Shown: positions 1-13,211, numbered from the stretch's first letter. The stretch is 64,000 bases of DNA from Mallotus nudiflorus (GCA_947683625.1 CANTUR010000383.1:248001-312000); one strand, 5' to 3'. Notes: generated by a model not told the origin, from the letters alone. Translations and numbers: made by a program.

Positions 1-147
1 ACTCTCTATATTTCTTGGCTACTTGTGCAGTTGTTTTGCGTAGGGTTTTAAAAGTTGTACAATTGAGTTTTGCGCATAAGGGCAATGATAATAAATAGAG
101 TTTCCCCCTGAGGAGTCTAAATGCTTTAATGCGCCTCTATATTGCAG

Positions 148-222
148 GACAAATTTAGACTTGAAATCAAAGGCAACTCTCCTTTTCAAGAGCAAAGTGC
201 TATTAGCACTTGGGCTGGCCTT
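148..222 (+). pseudogene. Possible exon fragment cut by the copia insertion (left part)
   Basis: A good 3' splice site (TATTGCAG) precedes an open frame at 148 that runs into the copia LTR at 223. Across the insertion, after removing the duplicated target, the frame stays open into 13827-14003. The joined reading passes through a Trp-Ala-Gly-Leu-Glu-Cys-Lys stretch followed by a Cys-poor hydrophobic tail. I do not recognise the family. A resemblance to the C-terminal Cys motif of GUB_WAK-type extracellular domains is only a guess. It could also be chance, since the open run is short (about 25 codons here). The splice site and the frame continuity are visible; that a gene existed is inference. 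Confidence 0.3.
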
Positions 223-407
223 TGAAAAGATTATGAAGAGGAAGAATAATTCTGTTGTATATATAAAATGAGTTTTACATCAGTATATATATATACACAT
301 TTGCAGCAAAGATAGCTGATAAAGAATGAATAACAAAGATAACAAAGTGGTTGTAACAAACTAACAGAGTAAAATAAAAAGATATAACTGCTGTTTTACA
401 CTTAACA
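223..407 (-). repeat. 3' LTR of the copia element
   Basis: This 185-bp repeat begins TGAAAAGATT and ends CTTAACA on the plus strand and matches 13641-13821 along its length with scattered substitutions and small indels. Its plus-strand right edge touches a pyrimidine-rich stretch, the complement of the polypurine tract. Confidence 0.92.
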
Positions 408-419
408 GCCCTCCTCGAA

Positions 420-1860
420 CGGAAGGCATATGATGAAAAAGCCGAAGTTTGCCTTTATGCCGTTCGAATGGAACTTGACCAAGTGATTTGGTTAGAATGT
501 CAGCAATTTGATCATCATTAGAGATGAATTTAACATGAACTTTGCCTAGGTGAATTTGTTTGTGAACAAAGTGGCAATCTAACTAAATGTACTTGGTGCA
601 AGTATGAAAAAGAGGATTGGCACTTAGATAGATGGCACCCACATTGTCACACCAAAGGGTTGTGGGAGTCGACATAAGACATCCAAGTTCAGTAAGTAAA
701 GATTGCATCCACATGATTTCCGTAGTAGAATTAGTCATGGACTTGTATTCACTCTTAGTTGAGGACCTTGCAATGGTGAGTTGTTTCTTAGCTGCTCAAA
801 ATACAAAACTGTGACCCAAATAAAGAGCATAACCATTGGTGGATCTCCTATCATCTGGACAACCCCCCCCCCCCCAATCACTATTGAAGAAGCATTGAAT
901 ATCAAAAGTAAAGGTTTTTGAGAAAAATAACCCATACATCTTGGAATATTGAAGGTAGCGAAGAACTCTCTTCAATGCTTGCCAATGAGAAGTGGTGCGT
1001 TAGTGCATATATTGGCAAAGCTTGTTGACACTATAGGCAAGGTCAGGCTGAGTGATGGTGATGTACTATAGTCCACTAATTAATTGACGATATAGCTCCC
1101 CTTCAACAAATGGTTCACCCGAATTTTTAGTAAGTGGGGGGGATGTAGGCATGGGCATAAGACATGGTTTACAATCTGCCATCTGAAATTTTTGCAAAAG
1201 ATCATTAATATATTTTGATTAAGAAAGCAGTATACCATTCAGCAATTTGAGGATTTCCATGCCAAGGAAATAGTGCAAGTCACCCAAGTCCCTAATGGGG
1301 AATGTGGAGCCAATTTTTGCCATAAACCAATCAACAAGAGTGGAAGAAGTGTCGGTCAAAAGGATGTCATCATCATACACAAGAACAAAGAGTGTGGAGG
1401 GACCATCATACTAAATGAATAAGGAGGCATCAGCCTTTGAATAGTGAAAATTCAGATGAATTAGAAATTAAGACAAGTGATGAAACCAGGCATAAGGTGC
1501 TTGCTTTAACCTATATAAAGACCTGTGTAAACGACAAACATGATTAGGAAAATTAGGATTAACAAAGCCCAATGGTTGTTCCATGTATATTTCATCTTGT
1601 AAATTCCCATGAAGGAAGGCATTGGAGATATCAAGTTGTCTAATACACCATCCATGAGTAGTTGCTAATGAGAGAAGGATCCAAGTGGTAGTATATTTTA
1701 TGACTGGACTAAATGTGTCTGAATAATCAACTCCTTGTTCTTGAGTATAGCCTTTGGTAATAAGGTGTGCCTTGTAACGTTCTATACTCCCATTGGCTTT
1801 TCGTTTTATGCAAAAAAGCCACTTGTTACCAACAATGTTCTTTTGAGGAGGACGAGGCAC
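420..1860 (-). pseudogene. copia reverse transcriptase and RNase H remnant
   Basis: Reading right to left, 1860-1468 is an open RT segment with the copia start KNIVGNKWLF, the LDISNAFLHGNL catalytic-Asp block, and RLKQAPYAWF. The frame then shifts. At about 1390-1330 the polymerase box reads YDDD where YVDD is usual. RNase H remnants follow at about 1100-420, including a WCDN-type block and the C-terminal DILTKSL motif, broken by stops. A run of 13 C on the plus strand near 863-875 lies in the RNase H part. RT and RNase H would copy element RNA into DNA in a virus-like particle; this copy cannot make a full protein. Confidence 0.85.
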
Positions 1861-2357
1861 CAGGGTCTAAGTGTTAGTGGTCATGAGGGCATCAAATTCA
1901 CGAGAAATTACATCTTTCCATTCTTCATAGTGCTTAGCCTAATTATATGTGTTTAGTTCAATAGTTTGAAATTTTATTATTGTTTGTTGAATAAGAAGAG
2001 CATGGCATTTGGATAATGTGGAGGGGCGTAGGGTCATGGTGTGGGTGTATTGGGGTGGAGGCTTGGATGAGGGATCGGGTTGTTGATATATTTTTCGTAG
2101 GGATTTAGTATGTGGTGGCATTGTATATGATAATGAGGAAGTGGTTGAGGATTATTGTTCTTGGGGTGAGAAGGGATTAAGATTAGAGGGGGAAGATGAT
2201 ATCTGTTAGTTAGGGGAGAGGATGGTGGGGTTACAGTTTGAAGAGGATAAGGTGAGAGAGAAATTATTGTTATGGTGGTTAGTGATTCGGGTGAGGGAGA
2301 ATGTTAAATAGGAGGGAGAGAGTTAGAATCAAACTTACCTGAAGATGCTCTAGAGTC

Positions 2358-3330
2358 CTAGTGAGATAGGTTGTTTGTGATATAAAGCCAAGGTGAAGTG
2401 TTGACCGAATTTGAAGGTGATGGACGTGATTGGTAGGGAAAATAGGACTCAATGAATTTAGCATGACGTGCTAAGTAGATGTGTCCTGTTTCAATATTTA
2501 GGCAGTTATAGGCACAGTGAGTGGGACTTTGACCAAGATAGACACAAGGAATTGAATGAAATGCAAATTTATTTTTATTATATGGTCTAATAAAGGGAAA
2601 AATGGCATATCCAAAATGTTTCATATTTAAATAATTGGGATCTTTATAATGTAAAAATTGAAAGGGGGATTTATTGTGGAGCATAGGTGTAAGTGTTTGG
2701 TTGATAGTCATTATGGACATAGTAAAAGCAAAATTCCAAAATTTTAAAGGTAAATGTCCATGAGCTAAAAGAGTGAGGCTAGTTTCAATTAAATGCTAAA
2801 TTTTTCATTCTGAAATTCCATTTTGTTCATGCATATAAGGACATGCAATACAATGAATAATGCCAACAAATTGAAAATATTTATTAAGTTTATGATACTC
2901 ACCACCCCAGTCAGAATGGAAGGATTTAATTTGAGCATTAAATTGACGACTAATGAGATTTTGAAAATTAAGAAAATAGGAATACACTTCACTTTTATTT
3001 TTAAGGAAATATACCCAAGTAAATCGATTAAAATCATCAACAAACAGAACAACATAACGATGGCATAAACTAGAAAGAATGGGAGCAGGGCTCCAAACAT
3101 CTAAGAAAGTAAGATCAAAAGGGGCGGTGCTCTTATGATCTACACTAGGTAATTGTAACCTAGACATATTTCCTAAATAACATAAGGAACATGGATGTGA
3201 AGTGAAACTAGAGTAAGGTAAAGGAAAATTATTAACAATTTAGGAGGTGGTAAACATATATAAATGATTAAGGCATTCATGCCATTGCTGAAGAGATGGA
3301 ATGGAAGTGGTGAAGGTGAATTTCATAGAC
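2358..3330 (-). pseudogene. copia integrase remnant
   Basis: Overlapping frames at 3167-2805 and 2720-2358 encode the rve integrase core. Visible are DVWSPAP, VDDFNRFTWVYFLKNKSEV, the second catalytic Asp in SDWGGEY, and HEQNGISE before the catalytic Glu. The second frame continues with the post-core YLGQSP and GHIYLARHAKF region typical of copia. A frameshift separates the two and several stops precede the core (GAG-pre-integrase zone, about 3200-3440), so it is inactive. Confidence 0.88.
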
Positions 3331-3429
3331 AGTTGAAGGAGGTAGAGACCATTCTCACTAAGTCCTTAGAGGAGTACCTTTTTGGTGTGTCGATCCTTAA
3401 TAAAAAAATAGGTAGGGTGAAATTCAAAA

Positions 3430-4628
3430 AAGCAATGTGTTGCCACTGGTAAATTTTTTAACAGACAATATATTTTTAACTATTTTAGGAACATGTAACA
3501 CATTCTTGAGTACAAGCTTACCACTTGTAGATGGGATAGAGGCAATGCCTGTGTTAGCAATGGGAAACCCAATACCATTCCCAATATGAAGTTGATCATT
3601 ACCTTAATAAGCTTATGAGATTTATAGATTAAAAATGTCTGGTGTGATGTGATTTATGGCTCCAGTGTTTGTTACGTAAACCGGTGGTTAGGAGTGACCA
3701 TATGGTTGATGATTGCCATGATTCGGGTGACCTTAAGCCCGATGATAGGAGGAACCCATAGCTGAGTAGTGAGCTTGAGGGTGAAACAATGATGGAGTAG
3801 ATGGTGATGGGTGAGAATACCTTCTTCGGCACCTGATTATGCCACCCATATATTTGATAAAGAGCACGTGGATAACGTTAGTGATAACCAACATGAGGGG
3901 AAGAAAATGGCTGTCGAGGTGGAGTGGACAATGATGGATCATATATGTGTTTAACAGCAACATGAGCAAGGGGAGGATCTTGAGAGGCTTTAAGCAAAAT
4001 TTCATGTGCCATAAGTTGGCCATGGGGTTCATAGAATGGGATAGGGTTAGGTCAGAGATTCAGTGTTGTTATGATGCTATAAAAATCACTACTGATGTTG
4101 TGGTATACAATTACATTAAACTCAGCAAAAGTAAGTTCACGGCCAGCGGAACCGAGTTCATCAGATAAAGCCTTTGCTTTTTGTAAATAGTCAGAGACAA
4201 AAAGGTCATTTTTCTTTAATTCTTGGACCTTAATATGAAGTTGGAGTTGCCAATTCTGTGAGATAGAGTCAAAGGCTTAAGCTAAGGCATCCCACATCGT
4301 ATGAGGAAGAGAGGTTGATAATATAGGCAAATATAGGTTCAGTGAGGGAAGATAAAATCTAAGAGAGAAGAAGTTGGTCTTCTTTGAACCAGAGGGCATA
4401 ATCTAAGTTTTGGATTTGAACAAGTGGATTTGTAGGGGAGGGAATAGTTTTTAAAGGTGTTTGAGAGGTTCTATCAATGAAGCCATGTAAATCTTAGAAG
4501 TGAATAAGAGGAATAAACTGGGCTTTCCAGGCAAGGTAATTTTTGTTATTAACAAAGGTGTGAGTAGAAGAAGAGGAGAGAGTCGCTGTTGTTGTATTTG
4601 AGGTGGGGACAATTTGTTGATCAACCAT
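3430..4628 (-). pseudogene. copia gag and protease remnant
   Basis: A start codon at 4628 begins a gag-like protein (N-terminal NNKNYLAWKAQF, then QNLDYALWFKEDQLLLS and DLFVSDYLQKAKALSDEL), the usual UBN2-type copia gag. The protease region, about 3690-3600, reads TNTGAINHIT where active copia elements have DSGA.xH.T, so the catalytic Asp has become Asn. In-frame stops occur in gag at about 4497, 4357 and 4277. The gag start lies just right-to-left of the nested element, fitting a short leader after the primer site. Confidence 0.8.
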
Positions 4629-5006
4629 TATGGGAAAGTGAAGATGAATTGTGTAAAAAAGGAAAAAAAATTTTAAGAGCTAAATGTTACGGCTCGCAAA
4701 GTCTGGCCCTCCTCAAGGCCTGTGGTGCATGCATAAGGGTGAGAAAATTTGGCCAAAGCAAGCTAAAGAGAGCTGCTTACCACCAAGGCCATGCCAAGTG
4801 CCTAGGAAAATGCGAGAAGCCTCTAGAATATACTAGAGGACTGCTAGAGTTACTGGACTGAAGGGCAAAATGCCAAGGTTAAGGAAGGAGCCCAAGAGCA
4901 CGTGGGAAGGCTCTAGAGAGCTGCGAAAAAATAGCAAAGCTGCATGCTGCCAGCCTTGTCAAGGAGGTCATCCGAAAACTTCCATCAAGGAGCAAGTGTG
5001 CCAACC

Positions 5007-5019
5007 TTCTAGAAAGTTC
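5007..5019 (+). promoter_or_regulatory. Heat-shock-element-like motif in the left LTR
   Basis: TTCTAGAAAGTTC fits three contiguous alternating HSE units (TTC-nn-GAA-nn-TTC). It lies about 170 bp upstream of the TATA box, in the U3 part. Further GAAnnTTC-like inverted pairs lie at about 5068-5085. HSF binding is inferred, as in the known heat-responsive LTR element ONSEN. Confidence 0.5.
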
Positions 5020-5188
5020 TCATGCCTCAAATGCTTGTTGCCCATGCTAGGCCATTTGGCCAGCATCTAGAAACTTCCCTTCTCTTTGTACATAGCAAAA
5101 AGCTTCTAGGAAAAGCTTTGTACATATGCTATTTATAGAAATGTCTAGAAGAAATAATTGTAGCCACACATTGAGGAGGTGAAAAACC

Positions 5189-5196
5189 TATATAAA
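5189..5196 (+). promoter_or_regulatory. TATA box of the gag-only element's LTR
   Basis: The sequence CCTATATAAAGG sits about two thirds into the LTR, where a U3/R boundary is expected, followed by a pyrimidine-rich likely start region. The right LTR has lost this box through a small deletion (around 13386-13392). Confidence 0.6.
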
Positions 5197-5384
5197 GGTC
5201 ACTCCTCTCATTTGTAAATGATAATGAGAGTTTGTTGAGAAATCTATTAAAGCCTCACATTTACTCTCATTCAAGTGTTGCCCAATTTATGTCCTAAACC
5301 TTATATTCTGATGCGTTCCAACTCTTAAAATTACTTAGTTCTACTTCACCCTATTGTAGACTAAGTGTCGTGCATCTTAGCTAA

Positions 5385-8300
5385 TGTCACGACCCAAAAC
5401 AGGGGCCATGACCGGCGCTAGGGAACGGGAATTCTTTCGAATCCGGAACCCGTAGCAAGCCTAAAAATAAATAAATCATGCCACAATAACAATAAAAATA
5501 TAATATGCAGCGGAAATAAAAATCATAATATCATTATATTATCCATATCAACTGGATATAAATAAAAATCTCATCCCATACATAAAATCTTTTTAATACA
5601 ATCCAGTTTTAACATAATATATCTCCTTTAAAATAAAGTACATGAAATCCAATACTGTAATTCACAACTACTGCAGTGTCTAGATAAAATAAATAAGACT
5701 CAAGTAGACAATTTACATAAAGAAGCCGGGGCGGAAGAAATCCGGCGTATTGACCTGCTACTGAGGTCTGAGGAAGTTGACTCTCCTGAAAAATAGTCAA
5801 CGGAGGGGAGTCAGACCTCACTGAGTGAATTACTATAGTATATATACATACACACTAAGTGATAATGCATACAGTCAACAGTATATATATAATATGTATA
5901 TATACAGGCAAATTCATACAGATGCAGAAAAATCATTTTTTTATATATTTTACTGAAAAATCCCAGTTTATGAAGGATCACATAGAACCCTAGAATATCG
6001 CAACCTCAGAAAATAGTGTTAAACAACACTCAAGCCACACAGGCTCACTTAATCCAAAATATATCCACTTAATCCATTTGGACAGTAGACTGGCCCCGAG
6101 ACACTAAGTCAACCGAGCTCCAGCAGTCTGACTGCCAGTGTGATTAGCCCCGAGACACTTGGTCAACCGAGCTCCAGCAATCACACCCACAAACCACATC
6201 TCACATATCGATAATCATAATCAAATCAATATCCACAAATAAGTTAGTAATATAGCCTAAATACTATAGGCGTACCGGTACGTACTCGGTCCTAGTGCTG
6301 CCCACTAGGTAGCACGTTCTATTGATATCCTTCATTAATAAATAATAAAACATTCATTCACAAATATAAATGATGCATGAATATAAATGAAACAACAATA
6401 TAAACCATATATATACCGAAAATATACCAAACATAAACCAGGTATATTTTGAGTATATATATGTCAAATAAATCCAATCAAATCATGAATTAAACTAAAA
6501 ATATATTTAAAAACATTTTAAATATATTTTATTTACAAAACATGTATATAATTTATTATATACCAAAAATATACTTGAATATAAATCACATTATTTATGT
6601 ATATTTAGTCAAAATAAAACATGCATTTTCTAAATCATGCATCCTAAGCATATATATATAATATAGTAACTCACCTAATGCGCTCCACGAGACAGGTCCG
6701 ACGGGCCTGGTCCACTAGCCCTCGGTCTCGGCGCAACTAAACAAGCAATAAATAACCGACATTAGAATAAACCTAACAGAAATCCTAGAATTCAATCTAG
6801 AGTATTAAACACAGAATCGAAAATTAGGGTTCGACTGGACATCACGTTTTACGAGAATTCTATCGAAAATCCGGCAGAACCTCCCCTGTAAAACGGACAT
6901 CTCTCTACTCAAAAGAGTAGAGCCGACCCTGCAAAGAAACACACTTCGAAAAACGAGCTCAACACAATCAAAATCCCACGGTCGGACTCCAAACTACAGT
7001 CCACCGACCGGGGTCCACAAACACAGAATAATATTCCAGATATACCGAAAATATCCTTAAATCACAGAAATACATTTTATAAATAAAAATTACATAATTG
7101 ACCTTGAAACACTATAACAACCAATTAAAACTCATTTTATTAGAAAAACCGTATATTATATATATAATTGAAAATAATTCCCGAAAAATAGTTTTAATTA
7201 GTTAAAAATACTAAATAATTTGTAGAAATCATTTTTATACCTTAAATAAATATTAAAACCAATTAAATTACATTTTTAGACAATTTAGGGTAAAATTACC
7301 AAAATACCCCTATATATATAAATATACTTAAATTACTTCAAAAATTCACCAAAAATCATACACTTATCCAAAATTAATTTTCTCAACATATTTATCAATA
7401 ATATTAATAATTAAACTCAATTAACCAATTAAATTCAATTTAAAACACAATTAACCTAATTTTCCAAAATCACCTAAACTTCAATAATTAAAAATAAATA
7501 CTTAGAAATTCATAAAAATTCCAAATAAATTCTTATAATTCATTTCAACACCTAATTTAACCATAAACTCAAATTTCATAATTTAAATAATTAATTTCCG
7601 AAAATTAGAAAATAATATTAAAATATTCAAAAATACCCAAAAATCCAAAAAATCTCCAAAAATTCTACAAAAATTCATACATGTAGATTAAGCTACTAGG
7701 AACAACATTTGTGAAGGAAGTTTCCATGAATCATCCAATTCGAAGCTCAAAAAAATCGAAAACCCTAATAGGCCAAAATTTACAAATCGAAACCTAAGCA
7801 ATTCTAGACCATTTTAGCTCAAACAAAAGCTAGAATAACACTCACCGGAGCTCAAGGAGAAGAAAGAGACTGGCGGTGTCAAAAACGGTAGCCGGAGGAG
7901 GGAGAAACGGCGGTAGCTCGACTTTCGGCCTCTAAAGCTAATTCCGGCCAAAACTCGTCGGGAAAGGGGCTGCTGGCGGCAGGGAACGGCTGGAGGCGGC
8001 GGTGGCAAGCCGAGAGGCACACCGGCGGTGAAGGAACGACAGTTGCAGCGGTGAGGGATGGTGGTGTCGGGCGTCGGGCGTGGGAAAGAAGAAGGAGAAG
8101 GAGTCGGGGGCAAAATGGTAATTTGGCAAATTCTTTTGATTTTTAATGTATATATGTATATATATATACTTTATACTTTATATTAAAATAATATTAAATT
8201 ACACACATCAAATATACACCACACACATTAAAATATTAATATTTTAATAATTTATACCAAATAAAATTAATTAAATAACAATTAAAACAATTAAATACTT

Positions 8301-8626
8301 AATAAAATATTAGGGAATTAATAAACCCTAATTAAATAAATATACACACACCGACTTTATTTAATAATTTAAAAATATGTATGAGTTCATGCAAGTCCGT
8401 AAATACCTTTAAAATAATTAATAATACATTGTTTACGTGAAAATTTCCCCGAAAATACAAGTCCCCGGGAAAATTTTACGTAAAACACTGTAAATAATAC
8501 ACCGTAATTAAAATAGGTTTTAAATACATATTAACTCGTAAAAATATCACATATATATTCAAAATTATTGACACTGCATATCCCGGTACAGTGTAAAAAA
8601 TATTTTTAAAAACACGGGATATTACA
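5385..8626 (-). repeat. Long solo-LTR-like repeat, copy 1 (minus orientation)
   Basis: The copy begins TGTCACGACCC and ends GGGATATTACA on the plus strand, with a perfect 5-bp target duplication GCTAA (5380-5384 and 8627-8631). It is 3242 bp, has TG...CA ends and carries no protein domains. Reverse-complemented it matches 21291-24377 end to end. This is typical of a solo LTR left by LTR-LTR recombination of a long-LTR retrotransposon, probably Ty3/gypsy. Read on the minus strand it contains a pyrimidine-rich leader, GC-rich segment, splice-site-like sequences and hairpins shared with the other copies. A small minus-strand open frame (5821-5609) in the 3' part is partly shared with the other copies. 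Confidence 0.88.
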
Positions 8627-8656
8627 GCTAACCTCAAAGTCTAAGCATGTGAAAGG

Positions 8657-8668
8657 TGGTATCAAAGC
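8657..8668 (+). other. Primer binding site of the gag-only element
   Basis: TGGTATCAAAGC lies 2 bp after the left LTR end and differs by one base from the tRNA-Met(i) primer consensus TGGTATCAGAGC. Confidence 0.75.
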
Positions 8669-8710
8669 AACAATGTCATCCTAAATACCACTAGTTAGAG
8701 ACTTGAGTAA

Positions 8711-10396
8711 ATGGCAAGCAAAAAAGCTAACATTGCTGCCAATATAGAGGAGCAACACACTCATGGGCGCAAGGAGGTATGCTCACAGCCCAAGTGGATC
8801 AAATCTAAGGCTCCAATGAGAGAGCCAATTGAAACTCGAGTGGCTAGCTTAGCTAATGTTGATACGACAATTAGTGAACTCAACGACTAAGTGGACAATC
8901 TAATCCACGAGAACGCGGAGAACACCAAGGCTGCCAAGACCATAATTGAAGAACTTGGCTAAGCCTTTAGGGGAGAACTACACTCCTTAACCCAAGAATT
9001 TGCTGACCTATGCAAGACTCTTCTAAGTGACGTGCAAGAGCTTCGTAAGGAAATTGAAGCCATCCGTTGAGGCAGTCCACCCTCGATAAGTGCTGCCTCA
9101 ACAAGTACTTTGACCCCATATGGCTTGAAGGTGCCAAAACTAGCCATGTATAGTGGTGCACGCAATGCCACTATGGTGGAAAATTTCTTGTTCGACCTAG
9201 AATAGTATTATTAGGCAATGAATGTCAAGGATGACTTCTCAAGGATTAGCAATGCTACCATTTTCCTTAAGGATGCCGCCCAACTATGGTGGAGACGAAA
9301 ACATACCAAAACTTTATGTTTTGGTGTGTTTCCATCTCTAATACTTGGGACTTTATATGATCAATACTTGGGAGCTATTCAAGGCTAAACTACGCAAGCA
9401 ATTTGTTCCCTACAATGCCAATAATGAGGTGCTAAGCAAGCTTCGACGTTTGAGGCAACTCAATAGCATTTCTGACTACGTCAAAGAGTTCACTACCTTG
9501 ATGCTTGAAGCCACTGAATTGTTCAACCAATAACTCCTCTTTAACTTCAAGGATAGGCTAAAGGATTGAGTAAAAATGGAGCTTGATTGAAGGAACGTCA
9601 AGACCCTCTATAAAGCAATTGCTGTCATAGAGTCGATTTGCGACTATATTGCCCAAGCCAAAGGAAAATAACCCAATGCTAACAAGAGTAGGGGAGAAAA
9701 GGAAACCTCTTCAGATGATGATGAGGAGCGCTCTCAGCATGGACACAAGGACTTGAGGCACAAGGAGACTCAACACCAAAAATTCCATGGTGGAAGCTCC
9801 AAACAAGACAAAGGTCCATTGACTAAGAGTGTTGCTACCAAGCCTTCCAGGCCATATTTCTTTTGCAATGGGCCACATTGGACTTGGGATTGTCCAAATA
9901 AATAGGCCATCAATGCCATTGTGGCAGAATTCAAAAAGGCTCAGTCCCAAGAGGAACTATAAGTCGCCCTAGGTTCCTTATAACTTATGGACAATTCAAC
10001 GCAAGATGGTAGAAAACTTGCTTCGATAAACTTCCTCCCCAACACATAGCCCATAAAAACCAAGGAAGGAAAATTTCTATCAAGACTATAATCAAAGGAG
10101 CCACAGTGACAGCCATGCTAGACACGGGTGCTGATGGTGTCTATATGGTAAAAGAATTGGCCAACGAGATCGGCTTGCTATACACCAAGACCCATACCTA
10201 TGCCGAATGTGTGGGATCTAAGTTTGCCATCATGGGAAAAGCATACAAGGTGAGGATCCGTATCAACAAATGGAAAGGCAAGACTGACATCCTCATTGCT
10301 TCCATTGACAAGAAGCAAATGTATTTGGGAATTGGCTTTCTACATGCTGCAAAGGCCATTGTGATTTCATATGCTAATGCCCTATACTTCGCATAA
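8711..10396 (+). pseudogene. gag-protease of the non-autonomous element, broken
   Basis: A start at 8711 opens a gag frame with a coiled-coil-like N-terminus, interrupted by stops at about 8888, 8960 and 9068. The core gag block (WELFKAKLRKQFVPYN ... SKLRRLRQLNSISDYVKEFTTLM) is open at 9345-9533, typical of Ty3/gypsy Retrotrans_gag. A degenerate zinc knuckle (CNGPHWTWDCPN, about 9862-9897) lacks its first Cys. An aspartic protease segment (10106-10396) has the DTGA catalytic motif, then LGIGFLHAAKA. The protein would assemble and mature particles for reverse transcription. Nothing resembling RT follows. The stops make this copy inactive. Confidence 0.82.
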
Positions 10397-10734
10397 AAGG
10401 ATGGGGTGATACAGGTGCCTGTTGAGGTGGAGCCAAGTGAGAAATGTAGGCTCTTTGACATTCGACTTATGGAGGCACAAAAAGTGAAGGCGCCAAAGGT
10501 TACGCCAAAAATAACTAGCAACGGTGTGCGATGAACCTCCCAAGCACACCAACTTCCTAAAGCACCAAGGATGAAGTGCAACGAGGACGTTACGAGCTCA
10601 AGTGGTGGAGGGTGTTATGGCCTGCAAAGTCTGGCCCGCCCCAAGGCTTGTGGTGCATGCACAAGGGAGAGAAAATTTGACCAAGGCAAGCCAAAGAGGG
10701 CTGCTTACCACCAAGGCCATGCTAAGTGCCTAAG

Positions 10735-13035
10735 TGTCACGACCCAAAACAGGGGCCATGACTGGTGCTAGGGAACGGGAATTCTTTTGAATTCGGAACC
10801 CGTAGCAAACCTTAAAATAAATAAAAATATGCAATAATAATAATAACATAAATAAAATATTTTACAGCGGAAATAAATCTCATAAATAAAATAAATTAAT
10901 AATCCACCGACAAATATAATAACACAAATCCATCTCATATATATATATAAAACTTTTAATACAAATCTTAGTTCAAATCTTTAAAATACAAATCTCATAT
11001 AAACATGATACATAAATCTCACAACCGACTACAACTACCGCAGTGTCTAGATTATAAAATAACATCAAGTAAGCATATTACATAGTGAAGCCGAGGCAGA
11101 AGAAATCCGGCATATGGGTCTGCTACTGAGGTCTGAAGACGATGACTCTCCTAAAAAATAATCAACGAAGGGGAGTCAGACCTCACTGAGTGAATTGTTA
11201 TAATATATATACATGCATAACTAAATGACAATGCACACATTCAATAGTATATATAATAAATATATATACAGACAAAACACACAGATGTAGCAAAATGATT
11301 TTATATAAATACTGAAAATAATATCCGATTATGAATGATCAAATAGAACCCTAAATGATCGTAACCTCAAATAGTGTTAGACAACACTCTAGCCATACAT
11401 GCTCACTTATTCCAAATAAATTCACTTGTTCCATTTGGACAGTAGACTGGCCCTGAGACACTTGCTCAACCGAGCCCCAACAATCACACTCCCAAATCAC
11501 ATCTCACATCATATAAATCAATCCAATCAATATCCACAAATAGGTTAGTAATATAGCCTAAATTCTATCGTCGTATCCGTACGTACTCGGTCCTAGTGTT
11601 GCCCACTAGGTAGCACGTTCTATTGATATCCTTCATTTAAAATAAATTCATACATTCATAAAATAAATGATGCATCACATTAATTAAAATAACAATATAA
11701 ACCATATATATACTAGAAATATACCAAAAATAAATTAAATATATTTCGAATATAAATACGTTGAATAAATTCAATTTAATTATAAAATAAACTATAAACA
11801 TACTTAAAAATATTTTAAGTATAAATTCATAATAAAACATACATATAATTTAAAATATACCAAAAATAAACCTAAGCAATAATTTAAATCATTTATGCAT
11901 AATTTACCAAGATAAATCATACATTTCTAAAACATTCAATCCTAATACAAGTATATATAGAATAACAACTCACTGTTATTGTGCTCCTCGAGACGGGTCC
12001 GACCGGCCTGGTCCACTAAGTTTCGGTCTCGACACAACTAAACAAATAAATGACAATACGAAATTAGAATAAATCTAATGACATTCTAAAGACTCAATCT
12101 AAGAATAGTGGACACAAAATCAGAATAAGAATTCGACCGGATATCACATTTTACGAGAATTTTTTTAAAAATCTGAAAGAACATCCCTTGTAAAACGGAC
12201 ATCTCTCTACTCAAAGAGTAGAGCCGGTCTTGCAAAGAAACACACTTCGAATATAAATAGGCTCACAACCCCTCGATCGGACTCCCAAACTACAATTTTA
12301 TCGACCAAGGTTCACAATTCACGATATATCACAGAACACATTTAAAATGCCAAAATGCCAAAAATACCCTTTGATACTCAAAATATAGCAAATTAGATAT
12401 TTAAACGCTAAAAATAATTATTTTACCGATAAATGCATAAAAACCCTAATTTCAATAAAATATTATTAAAAATTGGTAATTCTCAATAAATTCATAAATA
12501 TTGACCAAAATACATTTTATAAATCCAAATTACATAATTAACCCTAAAATATATTAAAAATCGATAAAAACTCATTTATTTAGAAAAATCGTATATTATA
12601 TATAATTTGAAAATAATTTACGAAAAATAGTTTTAATTAGTTAAAAATACTAAATAATTTGTAGAAATCATTTTTATACCTCAAATAAATATTAAAACCA
12701 ATTTAATTATATTTTTAGCCAATTTAGTGTCAAATTACCAAAATACCCCTAGTTATATGAATTCACTATAATTAATAAAAAAATTCACCAAAAATAATAT
12801 AATTACTCAAAAATTAATTTCTCAACATATAATTCAATAATATCAACAAATATATTCAATTAACCAATTAATTTCAAATAAACACATAATTAACCTAATT
12901 TTCTAAAAATCAAATAAACTAATTAAATTCACAATAATTATAAAAAAATCATAAAAATTACAAATAAATGTATAAAATGCATTTTAACACCTATAAACAC
13001 AATAAATCAAAATTTCATAATTTAATTAATTAATT
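10735..13035 (-). repeat. Long solo-LTR-like repeat, copy 2, truncated
   Basis: It begins TGTCACGACCC like copy 1 and follows it for about 2.3 kb, then stops in the AT-rich part equivalent to about 7590 of copy 1. The remaining 1 kb, including the GC-rich leader and the GGGATATTACA end, is missing, together with a little of the host LTR. This looks like a deletion after insertion. One of the two tandem hairpins of the family has been lost, apparently by recombination between them. No target duplication can be seen. Confidence 0.85.
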
Positions 13036-13211
13036 TACTAGAGGGCTGCTAGAGTTGCTGGACTTAAGGGCAAAATGCCTAGGCTAAAGAAGGAGCCCAA
13101 GAGCACGTGGTAAGGCTCTAGAGAGCTATAGAAAAGTAGTAAGGCTGCATGCTGCCAGTCGTGCCAAGGAGGCCATCTGGAAACTTCCATCAAGAAGTAA
13201 GGGTGTCAACC

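Larger units (their letters stand above)
4685..8654 (+). repeat. Left LTR of the gag-only element, interrupted by a long solo-LTR-like repeat
   Basis: LTR sequence is 4685-5384 and 8632-8654 (about 723 bp) once the insertion 5385-8626 and one copy of its GCTAA target duplication are removed. The last bases read GTGAAA where the right LTR has GTGACA, a point change at the terminal CA. Confidence 0.88.

Noticed and set aside
7814..8129. Pro/Ser/Arg-rich open runs on the minus strand
   Set aside because: They lie in the GC-rich leader of long repeat copy 1, and copies 3 and 4 shift frame there.
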